Notes: generated by a model not told the origin, from the sequence alone. Counted from the first letter of the stretch, positions 7,485-16,910 are shown. The stretch: 48,896 bases of DNA from Lacticaseibacillus zeae DSM 20178 = KCTC 3804 (GCF_000260435.1 NZ_BACQ01000078.1:1-48896), one strand, 5' to 3'. A program made the numbers and translations.

Positions 7485-7970
7485 TCAAGGACGGTTAAGC
7501 TGATCAAGATCGTCTTTTGGTACCTTTTTGTAGAATGGGCCATCCGGAAGCTGTTTCAGTAATCCCTTTTTAGTAAGTTGGAATTGAACCGTGTTGCTGG
7601 CGGCCTGTGGTTGGGCTTTGCCGGTGAAGGTGAAGATTCGCCCCTTTAAAGTCAGTTGGGCAGCAAAAATACCTTGATCTGTACTTTCAAAATCACCGTC
7701 TTGGTTTGACAGCGTTTCGAGGTAATAGCCACTGGTTGACGACAACACGCGGATCGCTTTCTTTTGGTCATCCTGCTGGACAAACGCGTGACCGACCAGG
7801 GTGGACAAGGTTGCTTTAGGCGCAGCTTTTTTTGCTTTTTTCCGGGCTTTTGCCGGCTTTGATGCCCGTTCACTGGTGGCTGATCGAGTTGATGATGGTT
7901 TGGCAGTCGGCGTGCCTTGAGAACAACCACTCAGGATAAGTAATAACATGAGCCAGACTAATTTTTTCAA
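7485..7970 (-). CDS. Putative lipoprotein, unknown function
   Basis: A protein of 161 residues from a TTG start at 7970 with AGGAG 8 bases upstream. The signal peptide ends in lipobox LSGC (Cys16), so the mature protein is lipid-anchored at the outer face of the membrane. A Ser/Thr/Lys/Ala-rich linker (residues 17-55) is followed by a folded domain with a DGDFESTDQG segment. The last gene of a likely operon, 10 bases after the AEC transporter gene. I do not recognise the domain. Confidence 0.75.
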   Translation of the reverse strand: MKKLVWLMLLLILSGCSQGTPTAKPSSTRSATSERASKPAKARKKAKKAAPKATLSTLVGHAFVQQDDQKKAIRVLSSTSGYYLETLSNQDGDFESTDQGIFAAQLTLKGRIFTFTGKAQPQAASNTVQFQLTKKGLLKQLPDGPFYKKVPKDDLDQLNRP

Positions 7971-7980
7971 TGGCGGTCTC

Positions 7981-8928
7981 CTAGTGAATGAATTGAATGC
8001 AGGTCATGACGATGGGGATGACGATTATGGATAGAAGCGTGGTTTCCGTGACCATGATCGCAGCGTAGTCAGCATCGGCATCATAAAGTTTGGCAACAAC
8101 CGGCGCATTGGTCATGACCGGCATGCAGGATTGCAAGATGAAGATTTGTTTCATCAGCGTCGGAACCGGGGCAAAGGCGACCAGCGCCGTCATCAACAGT
8201 GGGGCAAAAAGGAAGCGACCGCTGAAGATACCGAGTGCTTCCTTGCTGAGACGCAATTGGCTCCACCCGGCTTCGTGTAAGGCAATGCCGATAAAGAACA
8301 TGGAGCCCGGAACCGTCAAATCGCCGATATAAGTCAGATCAGACATCAAAAAACTTGGTAACTTGATATTCAGCAAAACCAACACAATACCTAACATGAA
8401 ACCCAGTAAAGGTGGCGAGAAAACTTTCCCCAAAGCCTTTTTAAGATCAAAGCGGGCTGGTTTGGGGCCGTCGCCTTGAATGAGATAGACGCCGATGGTC
8501 CAAAAAATCGTTGTGTTGGCCATGTAATAGACCAAGACATAAGGCAAACTGCGAGGACCGAACAAGGCTAGGTTAACCGGCAGGCCGATAAAAACTGTGT
8601 TGGAGTTGAAGAACATGGACTTAAACGTGCCTTTTCGCGACTTCGGAACTTTTAACAGGTAACACACCAAAAAGGATAGTGCGAAAAGCATCATCATAGA
8701 CAATACCGGGAACAACAAGTTTGGCAATAACCGCAGCAGCATACCGGCAGTGAATTTCGATGCGATCGTTACGATCATATAAGCTGGTAGAGCGACTTGG
8801 GTAACAACTTTGGCAATTACCTTGCTCGAGTGATTATTAAACCAGCCGCGGGCGGTCAGAAAATAGCCGAGAATGATCAAAATGAGAATTTCTAAAACGC
8901 CAAAGACGCTTGAGATAAATGCGGTCAA
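7981..8928 (-). CDS. AEC family transporter (auxin efflux carrier / malate permease type)
   Basis: A protein of 315 residues with about ten hydrophobic helices in two repeats. The conserved family block GTFKSMFFNSNTVFIGLPVNLALFG lies near residues 100-125 (only part quoted here: NTVFIGLPVNLALFG). The start is TTG at 8928 with AAGGAAG upstream. It is a paralogue of the transporter at 15866, which shares that block. AEC members move organic anions such as malate; the substrate here is unknown. It sits between the flavin reductase (upstream, 21-bp gap) and lipoprotein genes, so its substrate may relate to the reductase. Confidence 0.88.
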   Translation of the reverse strand: MTAFISSVFGVLEILILIILGYFLTARGWFNNHSSKVIAKVVTQVALPAYMIVTIASKFTAGMLLRLLPNLLFPVLSMMMLFALSFLVCYLLKVPKSRKGTFKSMFFNSNTVFIGLPVNLALFGPRSLPYVLVYYMANTTIFWTIGVYLIQGDGPKPARFDLKKALGKVFSPPLLGFMLGIVLVLLNIKLPSFLMSDLTYIGDLTVPGSMFFIGIALHEAGWSQLRLSKEALGIFSGRFLFAPLLMTALVAFAPVPTLMKQIFILQSCMPVMTNAPVVAKLYDADADYAAIMVTETTLLSIIVIPIVMTCIQFIH

Positions 8929-8949
8929 ATACCAACACTTCCTTATAAA

Positions 8950-9567
8950 TTATTTTGGCCGCCGTAACATAAAAGTTTGACCAAGTTCGGCATAGTTGGG
9001 GCCGGCAAGGCGAGCCACCGGTGCCAAAGCGGCAGGATTAACGTGTAAGCTTGGCAAATCAAGCACCGTATCGGCAAAGTGGAACTGTCGAATTTCCAGG
9101 ATAAAGAGATCGGTGATAATCACCCCGGCACGATCACGAATTGGTACATATTGATAAAGTTGCGTTTCAAAGCGAATACGCGCGGCTTGCAACCCAGGCA
9201 CCTGAATTTCAGTACTGGCCACCAGTGGCAGATCAATCAGGTTCAATTCACTTTGATCAGGGGTCAACCGGGCGGCAGTTTGGTTCATCGCTTTGGTGAG
9301 ATCAACGCTGACCATGTGGACGACCGCTTCATGGCGGGCCAAAAGATTCGCCGCCGTGTCTTTTGGCTGCCCGCCATCACGCAAAATGGACACGGATAGC
9401 AATGGCAACTGATTAGAGATGCCGGTTGTAAATGAAAATGGCGCTAAGTTGATGATGCCGGCCGTGCTTTGCGTCGTGATCCACGCGATGGGGCGGGGAA
9501 TGATGCTGCCAGACAGCAGTTTGTATTGCTCGCGGGATGATAGCTTATTGGCAGATAAGTTGATCAT
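8950..9567 (-). CDS. Flavin reductase family protein (FMN-binding split barrel)
   Basis: A protein of 205 residues from an ATG at 9567 with CGGAGG 6 bases upstream; an ATG at 9627 would add a non-homologous extension. The pattern YKLLSGSIIPRPIAWITT followed by NLAPFSFTTGISNQ is the FMN-binding signature of flavin reductase-like domains. Such enzymes reduce or bind FMN and may supply reduced flavin to a partner oxygenase, but none is nearby. It is first gene of the operon with the AEC transporter and lipoprotein genes. Confidence 0.85.
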   Translation of the reverse strand: MINLSANKLSSREQYKLLSGSIIPRPIAWITTQSTAGIINLAPFSFTTGISNQLPLLSVSILRDGGQPKDTAANLLARHEAVVHMVSVDLTKAMNQTAARLTPDQSELNLIDLPLVASTEIQVPGLQAARIRFETQLYQYVPIRDRAGVIITDLFILEIRQFHFADTVLDLPSLHVNPAALAPVARLAGPNYAELGQTFMLRRPK

Positions 9568-9712
9568 AATAGCCTCCGGTGGCTGGTGAATAAGAATCAT
9601 GAAAATGCTGGGGAACCTAAAAGGCACGCCATGACTGCAAGTTTAGCGCAGGCGCGAGGTGGCGTCAAAAGCGGTGTGTTTTGCCTTGTTAGATGACCAT
9701 GATGTGTTGACG

Positions 9713-9753
9713 AAAAAAGCAGTGTTAGAGATGAATGTGATCTCAAACACTGC
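9713..9753 (-). terminator. Terminator of the Ser/Thr-rich anchored protein gene
   Basis: Stem GCAGTGTTxGAGAT/ATCTCxAACACTGC with one mismatch and a 7-nt loop, followed by six T on the minus strand. Confidence 0.88.
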
Positions 9754-9786
9754 TCGATCGAAACGTTTAGCCAATTAATTTGTCTT

Positions 9787-10728
9787 TCATTGCGATTGGC
9801 TGCTGGAAGAAGAGCTGACCTGTTGAGCCGGGGAAGGTGCTTGGCTACTGGATTCGCTGTTCGGTGTTGTCTGGCCGTTATTGCCAGCACCATTATTATT
9901 TGATGTGCCATTATTACCAGTACTACCACCGGTCTGACTGGTGCTATTGCCTTGGCTGTGCTCACTTTCTACACTCGGTGCAGTAGACGGTGTTGGCGTT
10001 ACGGAAACTCTTGAAGATGGTTCGCTGTATTGCGATGGCTGATAAGTTGACGTTTCACTCGTCGCTGAGCTTGATTCAGAACTTGAAGCGGTCTGCTTCG
10101 TCTTGAAAGCATCAAGGCTGAGAAGTTTCTTCTTTGAGCGTTGCAACGGCAGGCTGGTTGTTAGGTAACGATAATTGTGCGGTGTTTTGCCTTTTAAGGT
10201 GATGCTGTTGTTGAGCTCCTTTCTCAAGGCCTTCGTGTAATCATGCACAGTGCCGGTTGCCCCTTCTGCGGCATATTCTTCAGTTGTCGTCGGCTGATTG
10301 TGCTTGTAAGTTTTCGCGCTGGCATACTTGTAAACATTAGCGTGCGCCGAACTGAGCGTTAACTTGCCTTTTTTCTGTTTGACATCGCCAGTATCGTTAA
10401 TAATGCGCGGTTGGCTTTCCGCATCAAAAATCATTAAACGGGTATAGGTTTTGGATGACGTTAACTTCACATAAACCGTCAGATCGTGGTGGTCGCCGTT
10501 GGTGTCGGTGACGTCCCCGGAAGCGGTGTAAGTGCCGCTTTTAAATGAACTGGTGACCGTTGATGAAATGGTAATGCTGGTGGCGGAAGACGAAGCTGTC
10601 GGTCCTTGAACCTTGGCGCCGCGCAACACCAGCCAAACGAAAACGCCAATGAAAATAACGACCGCACCAATGCCGGTTAATGTGAGGTAAAGCCTCCTTC
10701 GATTCTTTCGAATACGTTCACGTCGCAT
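9787..10728 (-). CDS. Membrane-anchored Ser/Thr-rich surface protein, unknown function
   Basis: A protein of 313 residues from an ATG at 10728 with AGGAGG upstream. A very basic N-terminus (RRERIRKNRRR) precedes one transmembrane helix at about residues 13-35, giving a type II topology with an extracellular body. Residues 45-205 form a folded domain rich in Thr and Lys. From about residue 215 the tail is low complexity Ser/Thr/Asn/Gly/Gln. There is no LPXTG. The tail resembles wall-spanning linkers of lactobacillus surface proteins. Function not known. Confidence 0.75.
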   Translation of the reverse strand: MRRERIRKNRRRLYLTLTGIGAVVIFIGVFVWLVLRGAKVQGPTASSSATSITISSTVTSSFKSGTYTASGDVTDTNGDHHDLTVYVKLTSSKTYTRLMIFDAESQPRIINDTGDVKQKKGKLTLSSAHANVYKYASAKTYKHNQPTTTEEYAAEGATGTVHDYTKALRKELNNSITLKGKTPHNYRYLTTSLPLQRSKKKLLSLDAFKTKQTASSSESSSATSETSTYQPSQYSEPSSRVSVTPTPSTAPSVESEHSQGNSTSQTGGSTGNNGTSNNNGAGNNGQTTPNSESSSQAPSPAQQVSSSSSSQSQ

Positions 10729-10802
10729 GAATTGCCTCCTGAAATATGGTGAAAGCCTTTCCCCAATATTAGGGTAAGCAGGTTTGAAACACAAGCAGAA
10801 TT

Positions 10803-10840
10803 AAAAAGGCTGCCGGCAAGCAACTTGCCTGGCGCCTTTT
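10803..10840 (-). terminator. Terminator of the 5-formyl-THF cyclo-ligase operon
   Basis: A 16-position stem with three mismatches (AAAGGCxCCxGGCAAG) and a 3-nt loop, ending in five T on the minus strand, 80 bases past the stop. Confidence 0.7.
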
Positions 10841-10919
10841 GACTGGTTAAAACGAAACTGCCAGCCACTTGATATCAAGTGCAGCCAAATGCCGCTCAGC
10901 CAATCGATTAATACAATTG

Positions 10920-11480
10920 TTACCTAATCATGTCCCCGTTAGCCAGTATTAAGGTTTCAATCGGGACATCAAACGGATCAACTGGCCAATCAGGCTGCGG
11001 AAAGGCCATGACTGGCGGAACCAGTGTTAAGGTGTGGCCGAAATATTCGGCTAAAAAGCGATCATAGTAGCCGCCGCCAAAACCGATACGATATCTGTCT
11101 GCCAATGAGAAGCCGATTCCGGGCACAATTAAAAGATCCGGAGCCGGCTCAACCAAGTCGGCTTGGTAGGCAGGTTCGGGAATACCAAAAGCACTTTTGA
11201 CGAGGTGCTCATGGCCGGGATCTGGCAGAAAGACCATCTGGCGTTTTGGCATGACGCGCGGTAAGAAAACGGCTTTAGCAGCAGCATGTGCCGCAGCAAT
11301 GATCGGCGCTGTGGCGACTTCAAAAGGGCCGCTGACCGTGATGCCGATGCTTTTGGCCTGTTGCCAGACGGTTGTCTTGATTAAAGTCGCCATTAGTGTT
11401 TCGCTAGCTGCCTGGGTTTCAGCGGCAGCTTCCTGAAGGCGTTTAAGCTGGCGGGTGCGGAATTCGGCTTTTGTGGCCAT
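10920..11480 (-). CDS. 5-formyltetrahydrofolate cyclo-ligase
   Basis: A protein of 186 residues, the usual family length. It converts 5-formyl-THF to 5,10-methenyl-THF using ATP. Visible signatures are the N-terminal KAEFRTRQLKRL helix, the substrate motif KSAFGIPEP, and the nucleotide and phosphate loop GIGFSLADRYRIGFGGGYYD (partly quoted as RIGFGGGYYDRFL). AGGTTCCC precedes the ATG. It follows the DUF488 gene by 7 bases, so the two are cotranscribed. Confidence 0.93.
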   Translation of the reverse strand: MATKAEFRTRQLKRLQEAAAETQAASETLMATLIKTTVWQQAKSIGITVSGPFEVATAPIIAAAHAAAKAVFLPRVMPKRQMVFLPDPGHEHLVKSAFGIPEPAYQADLVEPAPDLLIVPGIGFSLADRYRIGFGGGYYDRFLAEYFGHTLTLVPPVMAFPQPDWPVDPFDVPIETLILANGDMIR

Positions 11481-11487
11481 GGGAACC

Positions 11488-11838
11488 TCACTTATCTTTA
11501 AGAAATTCGCTTAAAACAACGGCTTGGTTATGGGTCTCGTCTTTGGCACCGTATAACATGATAATCGGATCCTGTTCATGCGCTTTTAGCGTCTTGATGA
11601 AATCCGGCAAATCAGGATTAGCAGCAAGTTCCGCTAAGTAACGCTTTTTGAATTCAGGGTATTTTTCCGGATCGTGGCCAAACCATTTTCGCAGTTCTGC
11701 TGTCGGCGCAATGGTTTTGGCCCACAAATCTAAGGCAGCGTTGACTTTACTGATGCCCCGCGGCCAAACCCGATCAACGAGGACACGGAAGCCGCTTGCT
11801 TGGGGTTTTTGATAGATGCGTTCGAGTGTTACTTTCAA
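11488..11838 (-). CDS. DUF488 family protein
   Basis: A protein of 116 residues from a TTG at 11838, 8 bases after GAGG. The ATGs at 11847 and 11844 are too close to that site, so the TTG is preferred. The family hallmark RVLVDRVWPRGISK is present near the N-terminus, followed by WFGHDPEKYPEFKKRY and an IIMLYGAKDETHNQA segment. DUF488 proteins are small cytosolic proteins of unsettled function. First gene of a two-gene operon with the folate cyclo-ligase. Confidence 0.88.
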   Translation of the reverse strand: MKVTLERIYQKPQASGFRVLVDRVWPRGISKVNAALDLWAKTIAPTAELRKWFGHDPEKYPEFKKRYLAELAANPDLPDFIKTLKAHEQDPIIMLYGAKDETHNQAVVLSEFLKDK

Positions 11839-11927
11839 AATCATCACCTCATAATTATCATACCAGTTTTGACAAGTCGTGAATGTTCAAATAGCGATAC
11901 GGTATACTAGTCAAAAGAGGTGTCAAC

Positions 11928-12863
11928 ATGATTACGTGCTATCAAATTCAAAAGCAACGCAATGTGCAGGTGGCAACGGATGATCAAGCCAACTGGATTC
12001 GGGTTCAGTCGCCGTTGCCGCAGGAGTTGCAAACACTGGCCACCAAGTATGGCTTGCCCAAAACGTACGTGGACGCGGCACTTGACCAACATGAAAATGC
12101 CCGGGTCGAAGGATTGAATCCCGCTGATGACGTTCCCGGGTTAATCGTGCTGCGTTACCCGATTGAGATGACGAACGAGATGGGGTTCCGCCAATTTAAT
12201 ACAGTGCCGCTGACCATGATTTTGTTAGCCGATCGGGTCATTACGATCATGGACCATCCCTTGCAGGCGTTTGACGACTTGGCGGAGCAGAAGCTTTCAC
12301 CCAAGCCGGAAGAATTTGCGCTAGAAGTGCTGTGGCGGGTTTTACACCAATTTGTCCTCGACATGGACAAGTTGAATGACGAAACGAAACAGATTGAAGG
12401 CAGTTTAGGCAAAGCCGCTAAAAACACGCAGCTTTATCAACTCATGGCGATGCAGAAAAGCCTGGTGTTCTTTGATGCCGCACTTGATCATTCCGGAAAC
12501 TTGTTGAAAAGCTTACGGGCAGGCGAACGCTTTTTCAACACCAATGGTTACCTTCGCCGGCTACATGATGTCGAAGTCGAGGTCGTCGAGGCGCAGACGA
12601 TGGTCCGGATTACCAACAAGTTACTGGATCAGTATTCAACTACTGTTAGTGCGATCGTTTCAAATAACTTAAACCTCATCATGAAGGTTTTGACCAGCCT
12701 GACCATTATTTTAACGATTCCTACGATTGTCGGCGGCATTTACGGCATGAATGTCCGCCTGCCATTTGCCAATACCTATTGGGCGTTCTGGTGGTTAATT
12801 GGCGGTACGGCGGTCTTGTGCGGAATCGCTGCTTGGTGGTTGTGGCGGAAGGATTATTTTTAA
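11928..12863 (+). CDS. CorA family divalent cation transporter
   Basis: A protein of 311 residues. A long cytosolic alpha/beta and helical domain (1-250) is followed by two C-terminal transmembrane helices with the diagnostic YGMN motif at the end of the first (near residue 275) and a basic KDYF tail. CorA pentamers move Mg2+ or Co2+, and some members export Zn2+. AGAGGTG precedes the ATG. It is monocistronic with a terminator at 12888-12929. The exact ion is not determined by sequence. Confidence 0.93.
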   Translation: MITCYQIQKQRNVQVATDDQANWIRVQSPLPQELQTLATKYGLPKTYVDAALDQHENARVEGLNPADDVPGLIVLRYPIEMTNEMGFRQFNTVPLTMILLADRVITIMDHPLQAFDDLAEQKLSPKPEEFALEVLWRVLHQFVLDMDKLNDETKQIEGSLGKAAKNTQLYQLMAMQKSLVFFDAALDHSGNLLKSLRAGERFFNTNGYLRRLHDVEVEVVEAQTMVRITNKLLDQYSTTVSAIVSNNLNLIMKVLTSLTIILTIPTIVGGIYGMNVRLPFANTYWAFWWLIGGTAVLCGIAAWWLWRKDYF

Positions 12864-12887
12864 TTGAACGAAGACTTTTCGGTAAGC

Positions 12888-12929
12888 AAAAACGGTCGAA
12901 GGAAGGCAACTTTCTTTTCGGCCGTTTTT
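12888..12929. terminator. Bidirectional terminator after corA-like gene
   Basis: Arms AAAAACGGTCGAA and TTCGGCCGTTTTT pair with one G-T, giving A and T runs on both sides. It lies between converging corA-like and LysR genes. Confidence 0.8.
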
Positions 12930-12942
12930 ACTTGTTTGAAGT

Positions 12943-13827
12943 CTAAACCACTTTTGGCGTGCTCAGAATTTGCGCAAAGCGGTTCATGGTGGGTGTCAAG
13001 ACGCGATCCTGGCGATAGACAAACGAAATGGTGAAGGCCGGCTGTTTGGGGTCGTCGATTTTGAGCGATGCGAGATGATCGTCAGGCTGAATGGCGACTT
13101 TGGTTAAAAAGCCGATGCCTACGTTCTGGGTGACCAAGCGTTTTAACAGCAGAACGTCACTGGTGCGATAAACCACTTTCGGCGTGAAGGTGTGTTGCTG
13201 TTGAAACCAGGAAAATGCCCGGGTATGGACGAAACCTTCGCTCAAGGTGATAAACTGCCGATCAGCAAGTGTTGCGAAGGGGACGTGTGTTTGTTGGGCC
13301 AATGGGTCATTTTCGGCGGTAATGATGACAAACGGCGCCGTATCGATTTGGATGACGTGCAGGTCGGGATCGACCAACGGACCGCTGGCACCCAGTAAGG
13401 CAAAATCGAGATTGCCGTCTTTGATTTGATCAAGAAGTGCGGCTGACCCGGCTTCAAATGTTTCCAGTTGCGGCATCAGCCCAGCAGCAATCAAGTCGAC
13501 CGCAATTTTTGGAAACAGATAACTGCCAATAATCGGTGGCAGACCGAAGCGAATCTTGCTTTTCTGATCCCAGGCAATGTCCTGCTTGGCCAAATCCAAC
13601 TGATGCAGAATAATCGCGGCGTGACTGGCAAGTTGTTCACCAGCCGGCGTCACACTGATTTCATGATGACGGCGGTCGCGGATGATCAACTGTGCCTGAA
13701 AATGATCCTCCAGCCGTTTGATCGCCGCAGTGATGGTCGGTTGACTAACCGCAAATTTTTCGGCCGTTTGCGAAAAGTTACGGGTATCGGTAAGTTCGAG
13801 AAAATATTCAAAGTCTCTGGTGTTCAC
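12943..13827 (-). CDS. mleR: LysR family transcriptional regulator (MleR-like)
   Basis: A protein of 294 residues from a GTG at 13827 with AGGAGG upstream. Residues 1-60 are the LysR winged helix (YFLELTDTRNFSQTAEKFAV then QPTITAAIKRLE). Residues 90-290 are the two-lobed effector domain. It is divergent from the malolactic enzyme and malate transporter genes, the arrangement known for MleR, the malate-responsive activator of lactic acid bacteria. The symbol is inferred from this position. A palindromic repeat copy separates it from the mle promoter. Confidence 0.8.
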   Translation of the reverse strand: MNTRDFEYFLELTDTRNFSQTAEKFAVSQPTITAAIKRLEDHFQAQLIIRDRRHHEISVTPAGEQLASHAAIILHQLDLAKQDIAWDQKSKIRFGLPPIIGSYLFPKIAVDLIAAGLMPQLETFEAGSAALLDQIKDGNLDFALLGASGPLVDPDLHVIQIDTAPFVIITAENDPLAQQTHVPFATLADRQFITLSEGFVHTRAFSWFQQQHTFTPKVVYRTSDVLLLKRLVTQNVGIGFLTKVAIQPDDHLASLKIDDPKQPAFTISFVYRQDRVLTPTMNRFAQILSTPKVV

Positions 13828-13840
13828 ATGTAAACCTCCT

Positions 13841-13964
13841 GTGAGCGTGAGCAGGAGCGCTTAGAAATCGGAGTGTAAGTGGCCTCAAACCTAAATGGCT
13901 GGGCTGTGGCCATTTAGGTTTGAGGTCCTTACACGGAGATTTCTGCGACTGCGAACGCGTTAAT
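13841..13964 (+). repeat. Palindromic intergenic repeat, copy 1
   Basis: A 124-bp imperfect palindrome between the divergent LysR and malolactic genes. Inner arms CCTCAAACCTAAATGGC and GCCATTTAGGTTTGAGG pair perfectly over 17 bp. The middle stem GTGTAAG/CTTACAC and the outer AGAAATC/GATTTCT follow. Ends are GTGAGCGTGAG and CGAACGCGTTA. Confidence 0.85.
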
Positions 13965-13994
13965 GTGAGCGTGAGCCAGCGCGGTTAGAAGCCT
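13965..13994 (+). repeat. Truncated repeat remnant (left end only)
   Basis: This stretch matches the left end of the palindromic repeat (GTGAGCGTGAGCCAGCGCGG then TTAGAAGCC) and then stops. It directly abuts copy 1 in the same orientation, so it is a deletion remnant of a second copy. Confidence 0.7.
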
Positions 13995-14034
13995 ACGCAC
14001 GTCAATGTAAAGAAAATAATAATCATGAAAGCAT

Positions 14035-14093
14035 ATAAAAATATTTTATCACTCCTGCCAAGTTTGACTATAAGATTGGACGCGGCGTAATGT
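14035..14093 (+). promoter_or_regulatory. Candidate mle promoter and LysR operator
   Basis: A near-palindrome ATAAAAATATTTTAT (14035-14049) lies 14 bases before a candidate -35 TTGACT (14064-14069). An 18-bp spacer leads to TAATGT (14088-14093). The palindrome contains the T-N11-A arrangement of LysR sites, placed for activation of mleS. The -10 is weak, as expected of an activated promoter. Confidence 0.4.
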
Positions 14094-14193
14094 CTGGACT
14101 TGTATTTAAAAGTTGTGTTTGCTTCACGGCATATTAGCGCGAGCCGGCTAAAAAGAGTTGGCCCATGTTTAACACAAAAGAGGAGTGTTGAAT

Positions 14194-15861
14194 TTGAAAT
14201 ATACACCAGAACAAATCTTAAATAATCCCTTTTTAAATAAAGGAACGGCCTTTACGCAAGAAGAACGGGACCAATATGGCTTAAACGGCCTGTTGCCACC
14301 AGCTGTCCAGACATTGGATCAACAAGTCAAGCAGGCGTATGCACAATTGCAGACAAAGCCGACCGATTTAGCCAAGCGGCAGTTTTTGATGACCTTGTTT
14401 AACGAAAACCATGTGCTATTCTATAAGCTTTTTTCCGAGCACATTAACGAATTCATGCCGATCGTTTATGATCCGACGATTGCTGACACGATTGAAAATT
14501 ACAGTGCGCTGTTTGTGAATCCGCAAAACGCCACTTATCTTTCGATCGATGATCCGGATCACATCGAAAGTGCGTTGAAGCATAGTGCTGATGGCCGCGA
14601 TATTCGGTTGTTAGTGGTCAGTGATGCTGAAGGCATTCTCGGCATTGGTGACTGGGGTACTCAAGGTGTTGACATTTCTGTGGGTAAACTGATGGTTTAT
14701 ACCGCCGCAGCCGGCATCGATCCAAGTCAGGTTCTGCCCGTTGTCTTGGATGTCGGCACCAATAATGAAGCGTTACTGAATGATGAGCTTTATCTGGGCA
14801 ATCGCCATAAACGGGTATACGGGGAAAAGTATCACCAATTTGTGGATAAGTTTGTTGCAACTGCCGAGAAGTTATTCCCGAATTTGTATCTGCATTTTGA
14901 AGACTTTGGCCGTAGCAATGCTGCTGATATTTTGAATCAATATAAAGATAAAATCACGACCTTCAACGACGACATTCAAGGTACAGGTATTATTGTACTT
15001 GCCGGGCTTTTAGGCGCCATGAATATTTCCAAGCAAAAATTAACTGATCAAGTTTATTTGAGCTTTGGGGCCGGAACAGCAGGCGCTGGCATTACGTCGC
15101 GCGTGTATGAAGCGTTCATTGAAGAAGGACTGAGTCCTGAAGAGGCTAAGAAGCATTTTTATCTGGTCGACAAGCAGGGCTTATTGTTTGATGACATGAC
15201 CGATTTAACCCCGGAGCAAAAGCCGTTTGCCCGCTCGCGCAGTGAATTTGTCAATGCGGATGAGCTCACGACGCTTGAGGCAGTTGTCAAAGCTGTGCAT
15301 CCAACAGTGATGGTCGGCACTTCGACGGTTCCCGGCACCTTCACCGAAAGCATTGTGAAGGAAATGGCTGCGCACACCGAGCGGCCGATTATTTTCCCAT
15401 TATCAAACCCAACCAAGCTGGCTGAGGCCAAGGCGGAAGATTTGATCAAATGGACAGATGGTCGGGGATTGATTGCCACTGGCGTTCCAGCCGCAAATGT
15501 TTCGTATAAGGGTGTTAGTTATGCGATTGGCCAGGCTAATAACGCGTTGGTTTATCCGGGATTAGGTTTAGGCACGATTGCATCCACGGCCAAACTGCTC
15601 ACGGACTCAATGATTTCTGCCGCAGCGCATAGCTTAGGCGGCATTGTGGATCCTGATCAGCCAGGCGCCGCGGTTTTGCCGCCAGTTTCAAAACTGGATC
15701 AATTTAGCCAAACGGTGGCGATTGCGGTTGCTGAAGACGCCATTAAAAATGGGTTGAATCAAGAATCGATCAGCGATGCCAAGCAGGCTGTTGCTGACAT
15801 GACTTGGAAACCGGAATATCGGCCACTGCCGAATTCACTCGAACTAGACTTGGAGGAATAA
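14194..15861 (+). CDS. mleS: Malolactic enzyme
   Basis: A protein of 555 residues that decarboxylates L-malate directly to L-lactate and CO2 using NAD+ and Mn2+. The start is TTG at 14194, 8 bases after AGGAG; the upstream GTG/TTG at 14185 and 14188 overlap that site. The malic-enzyme fold is clear: [17 protein letters not shown] near residue 90, the active-site Lys/Asp region [12 protein letters not shown], metal-binding [19 protein letters not shown], the NAD fold [11 protein letters not shown], and [14 protein letters not shown]. The length and the linked permease and LysR regulator favour malolactic over malic enzyme. Four bases separate it from the transporter gene. Confidence 0.93.
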   Translation: MKYTPEQILNNPFLNKGTAFTQEERDQYGLNGLLPPAVQTLDQQVKQAYAQLQTKPTDLAKRQFLMTLFNENHVLFYKLFSEHINEFMPIVYDPTIADTIENYSALFVNPQNATYLSIDDPDHIESALKHSADGRDIRLLVVSDAEGILGIGDWGTQGVDISVGKLMVYTAAAGIDPSQVLPVVLDVGTNNEALLNDELYLGNRHKRVYGEKYHQFVDKFVATAEKLFPNLYLHFEDFGRSNAADILNQYKDKITTFNDDIQGTGIIVLAGLLGAMNISKQKLTDQVYLSFGAGTAGAGITSRVYEAFIEEGLSPEEAKKHFYLVDKQGLLFDDMTDLTPEQKPFARSRSEFVNADELTTLEAVVKAVHPTVMVGTSTVPGTFTESIVKEMAAHTERPIIFPLSNPTKLAEAKAEDLIKWTDGRGLIATGVPAANVSYKGVSYAIGQANNALVYPGLGLGTIASTAKLLTDSMISAAAHSLGGIVDPDQPGAAVLPPVSKLDQFSQTVAIAVAEDAIKNGLNQESISDAKQAVADMTWKPEYRPLPNSLELDLEE

Positions 15862-15865
15862 AACT

Positions 15866-16852
15866 GTGACTGCATTAAGTACATCGATTCAAAGCGTGCT
15901 GACCATCGTTTTACTGATTGCCCTGGGTTATGTCTTGCGGCGGCAAGGGCGGTTTGATGATCAGTTTGGGAAAACTATTTCTGACTTGTTGATGAAAATT
16001 GCCCTGCCGGCGTCAATCTTTATCTCTGTCTTGCAACGATTGACCCTCGATAAGCTGGTAAGCCTGTCATCAGGGTTGGTTTATGGCTTTGGTGCTGTGA
16101 TTCTGGGCTATCTGATCGCCTTTTTACTGGTGTGGCTGCTTAAAGTTCAGCCAGGCCGTCGTGGGACGTTTATCAACATGTTTGTGAATGCCAATACCAT
16201 TTTCATCGGGTTACCGCTGAACCTTGCGCTGTTTGGTGACAAAGCGGTGCCGTACTTCCTGATGTATTACGTGGTGAACACGGTCTCAACCTGGACAGTC
16301 GGCGCCTTTATCATGGCATGGGATGACCCGACGCAGGAAAAGGCAGATAAAAGCGGCGCCGGTTTTAACTGGAAGAAATTGTTGCCAGCGCCACTGGTTG
16401 GTTTCTTGGTTGCCTTAGTCTTCCTGTTGCTGAAAATTCCGTTCATTCATGTTGGTTGGCTAGGATTTGCGGTTAACACATTAGATTACGTTGGAAGTCT
16501 GGTGACACCGCTATCGCTGATTTATATCGGGATTATTTTGGCTGATGCCGGCTTGAAAGCGATTCGGTTTGACCGCGATACCATCGTGGCTCTGATTGGC
16601 CGGTTCGTCATCGCCCCGGCATTGATCACCGGGTTGATTCTGTTGGGCATGAAGGCTGGCTTCAATGTGCCAAGTCTCGAAGCGCAAACGCTGATTATTC
16701 AGGCGGCTGCACCTGGCCTTGCCGTATTGCCGATTTTGGCAACAGAAGCCCATGCGGATGTGAAGTATGCCACCAACGTTGTGACGACTTCGACAGTCCT
16801 GTTTGTGATTGTTGTTCCGATTTTGATGATGCTGGTTCAGGGACTGGCATGA
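15866..16852 (+). CDS. mleP: Malate transporter, AEC family
   Basis: A protein of 328 residues with about ten hydrophobic helices, starting at GTG just 4 bases after the malolactic enzyme stop. The AEC block NTIFIGLPLNLALFGD is conserved with the paralogue at 7981. In malolactic operons this gene brings in malate, probably exchanging it for lactate, so the pair consumes a proton and builds a proton motive force. The symbol follows this context; alternative name mleT. Confidence 0.88.
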   Translation: MTALSTSIQSVLTIVLLIALGYVLRRQGRFDDQFGKTISDLLMKIALPASIFISVLQRLTLDKLVSLSSGLVYGFGAVILGYLIAFLLVWLLKVQPGRRGTFINMFVNANTIFIGLPLNLALFGDKAVPYFLMYYVVNTVSTWTVGAFIMAWDDPTQEKADKSGAGFNWKKLLPAPLVGFLVALVFLLLKIPFIHVGWLGFAVNTLDYVGSLVTPLSLIYIGIILADAGLKAIRFDRDTIVALIGRFVIAPALITGLILLGMKAGFNVPSLEAQTLIIQAAAPGLAVLPILATEAHADVKYATNVVTTSTVLFVIVVPILMMLVQGLA

Positions 16853-16872
16853 GCATGACATCTTAGGATAAG

Positions 16873-16902
16873 AAAAAAGAGCCCGAAACGGCTCTTTTTT
16901 TT
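16873..16902. terminator. Bidirectional terminator after the mle operon
   Basis: Perfect stem AAAAAAGAGCC/GGCTCTTTTTT with a 6-nt loop. It lies between the converging mleP and thiol peroxidase genes. Confidence 0.92.
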
Positions 16903-16910
16903 GCCCAAAA

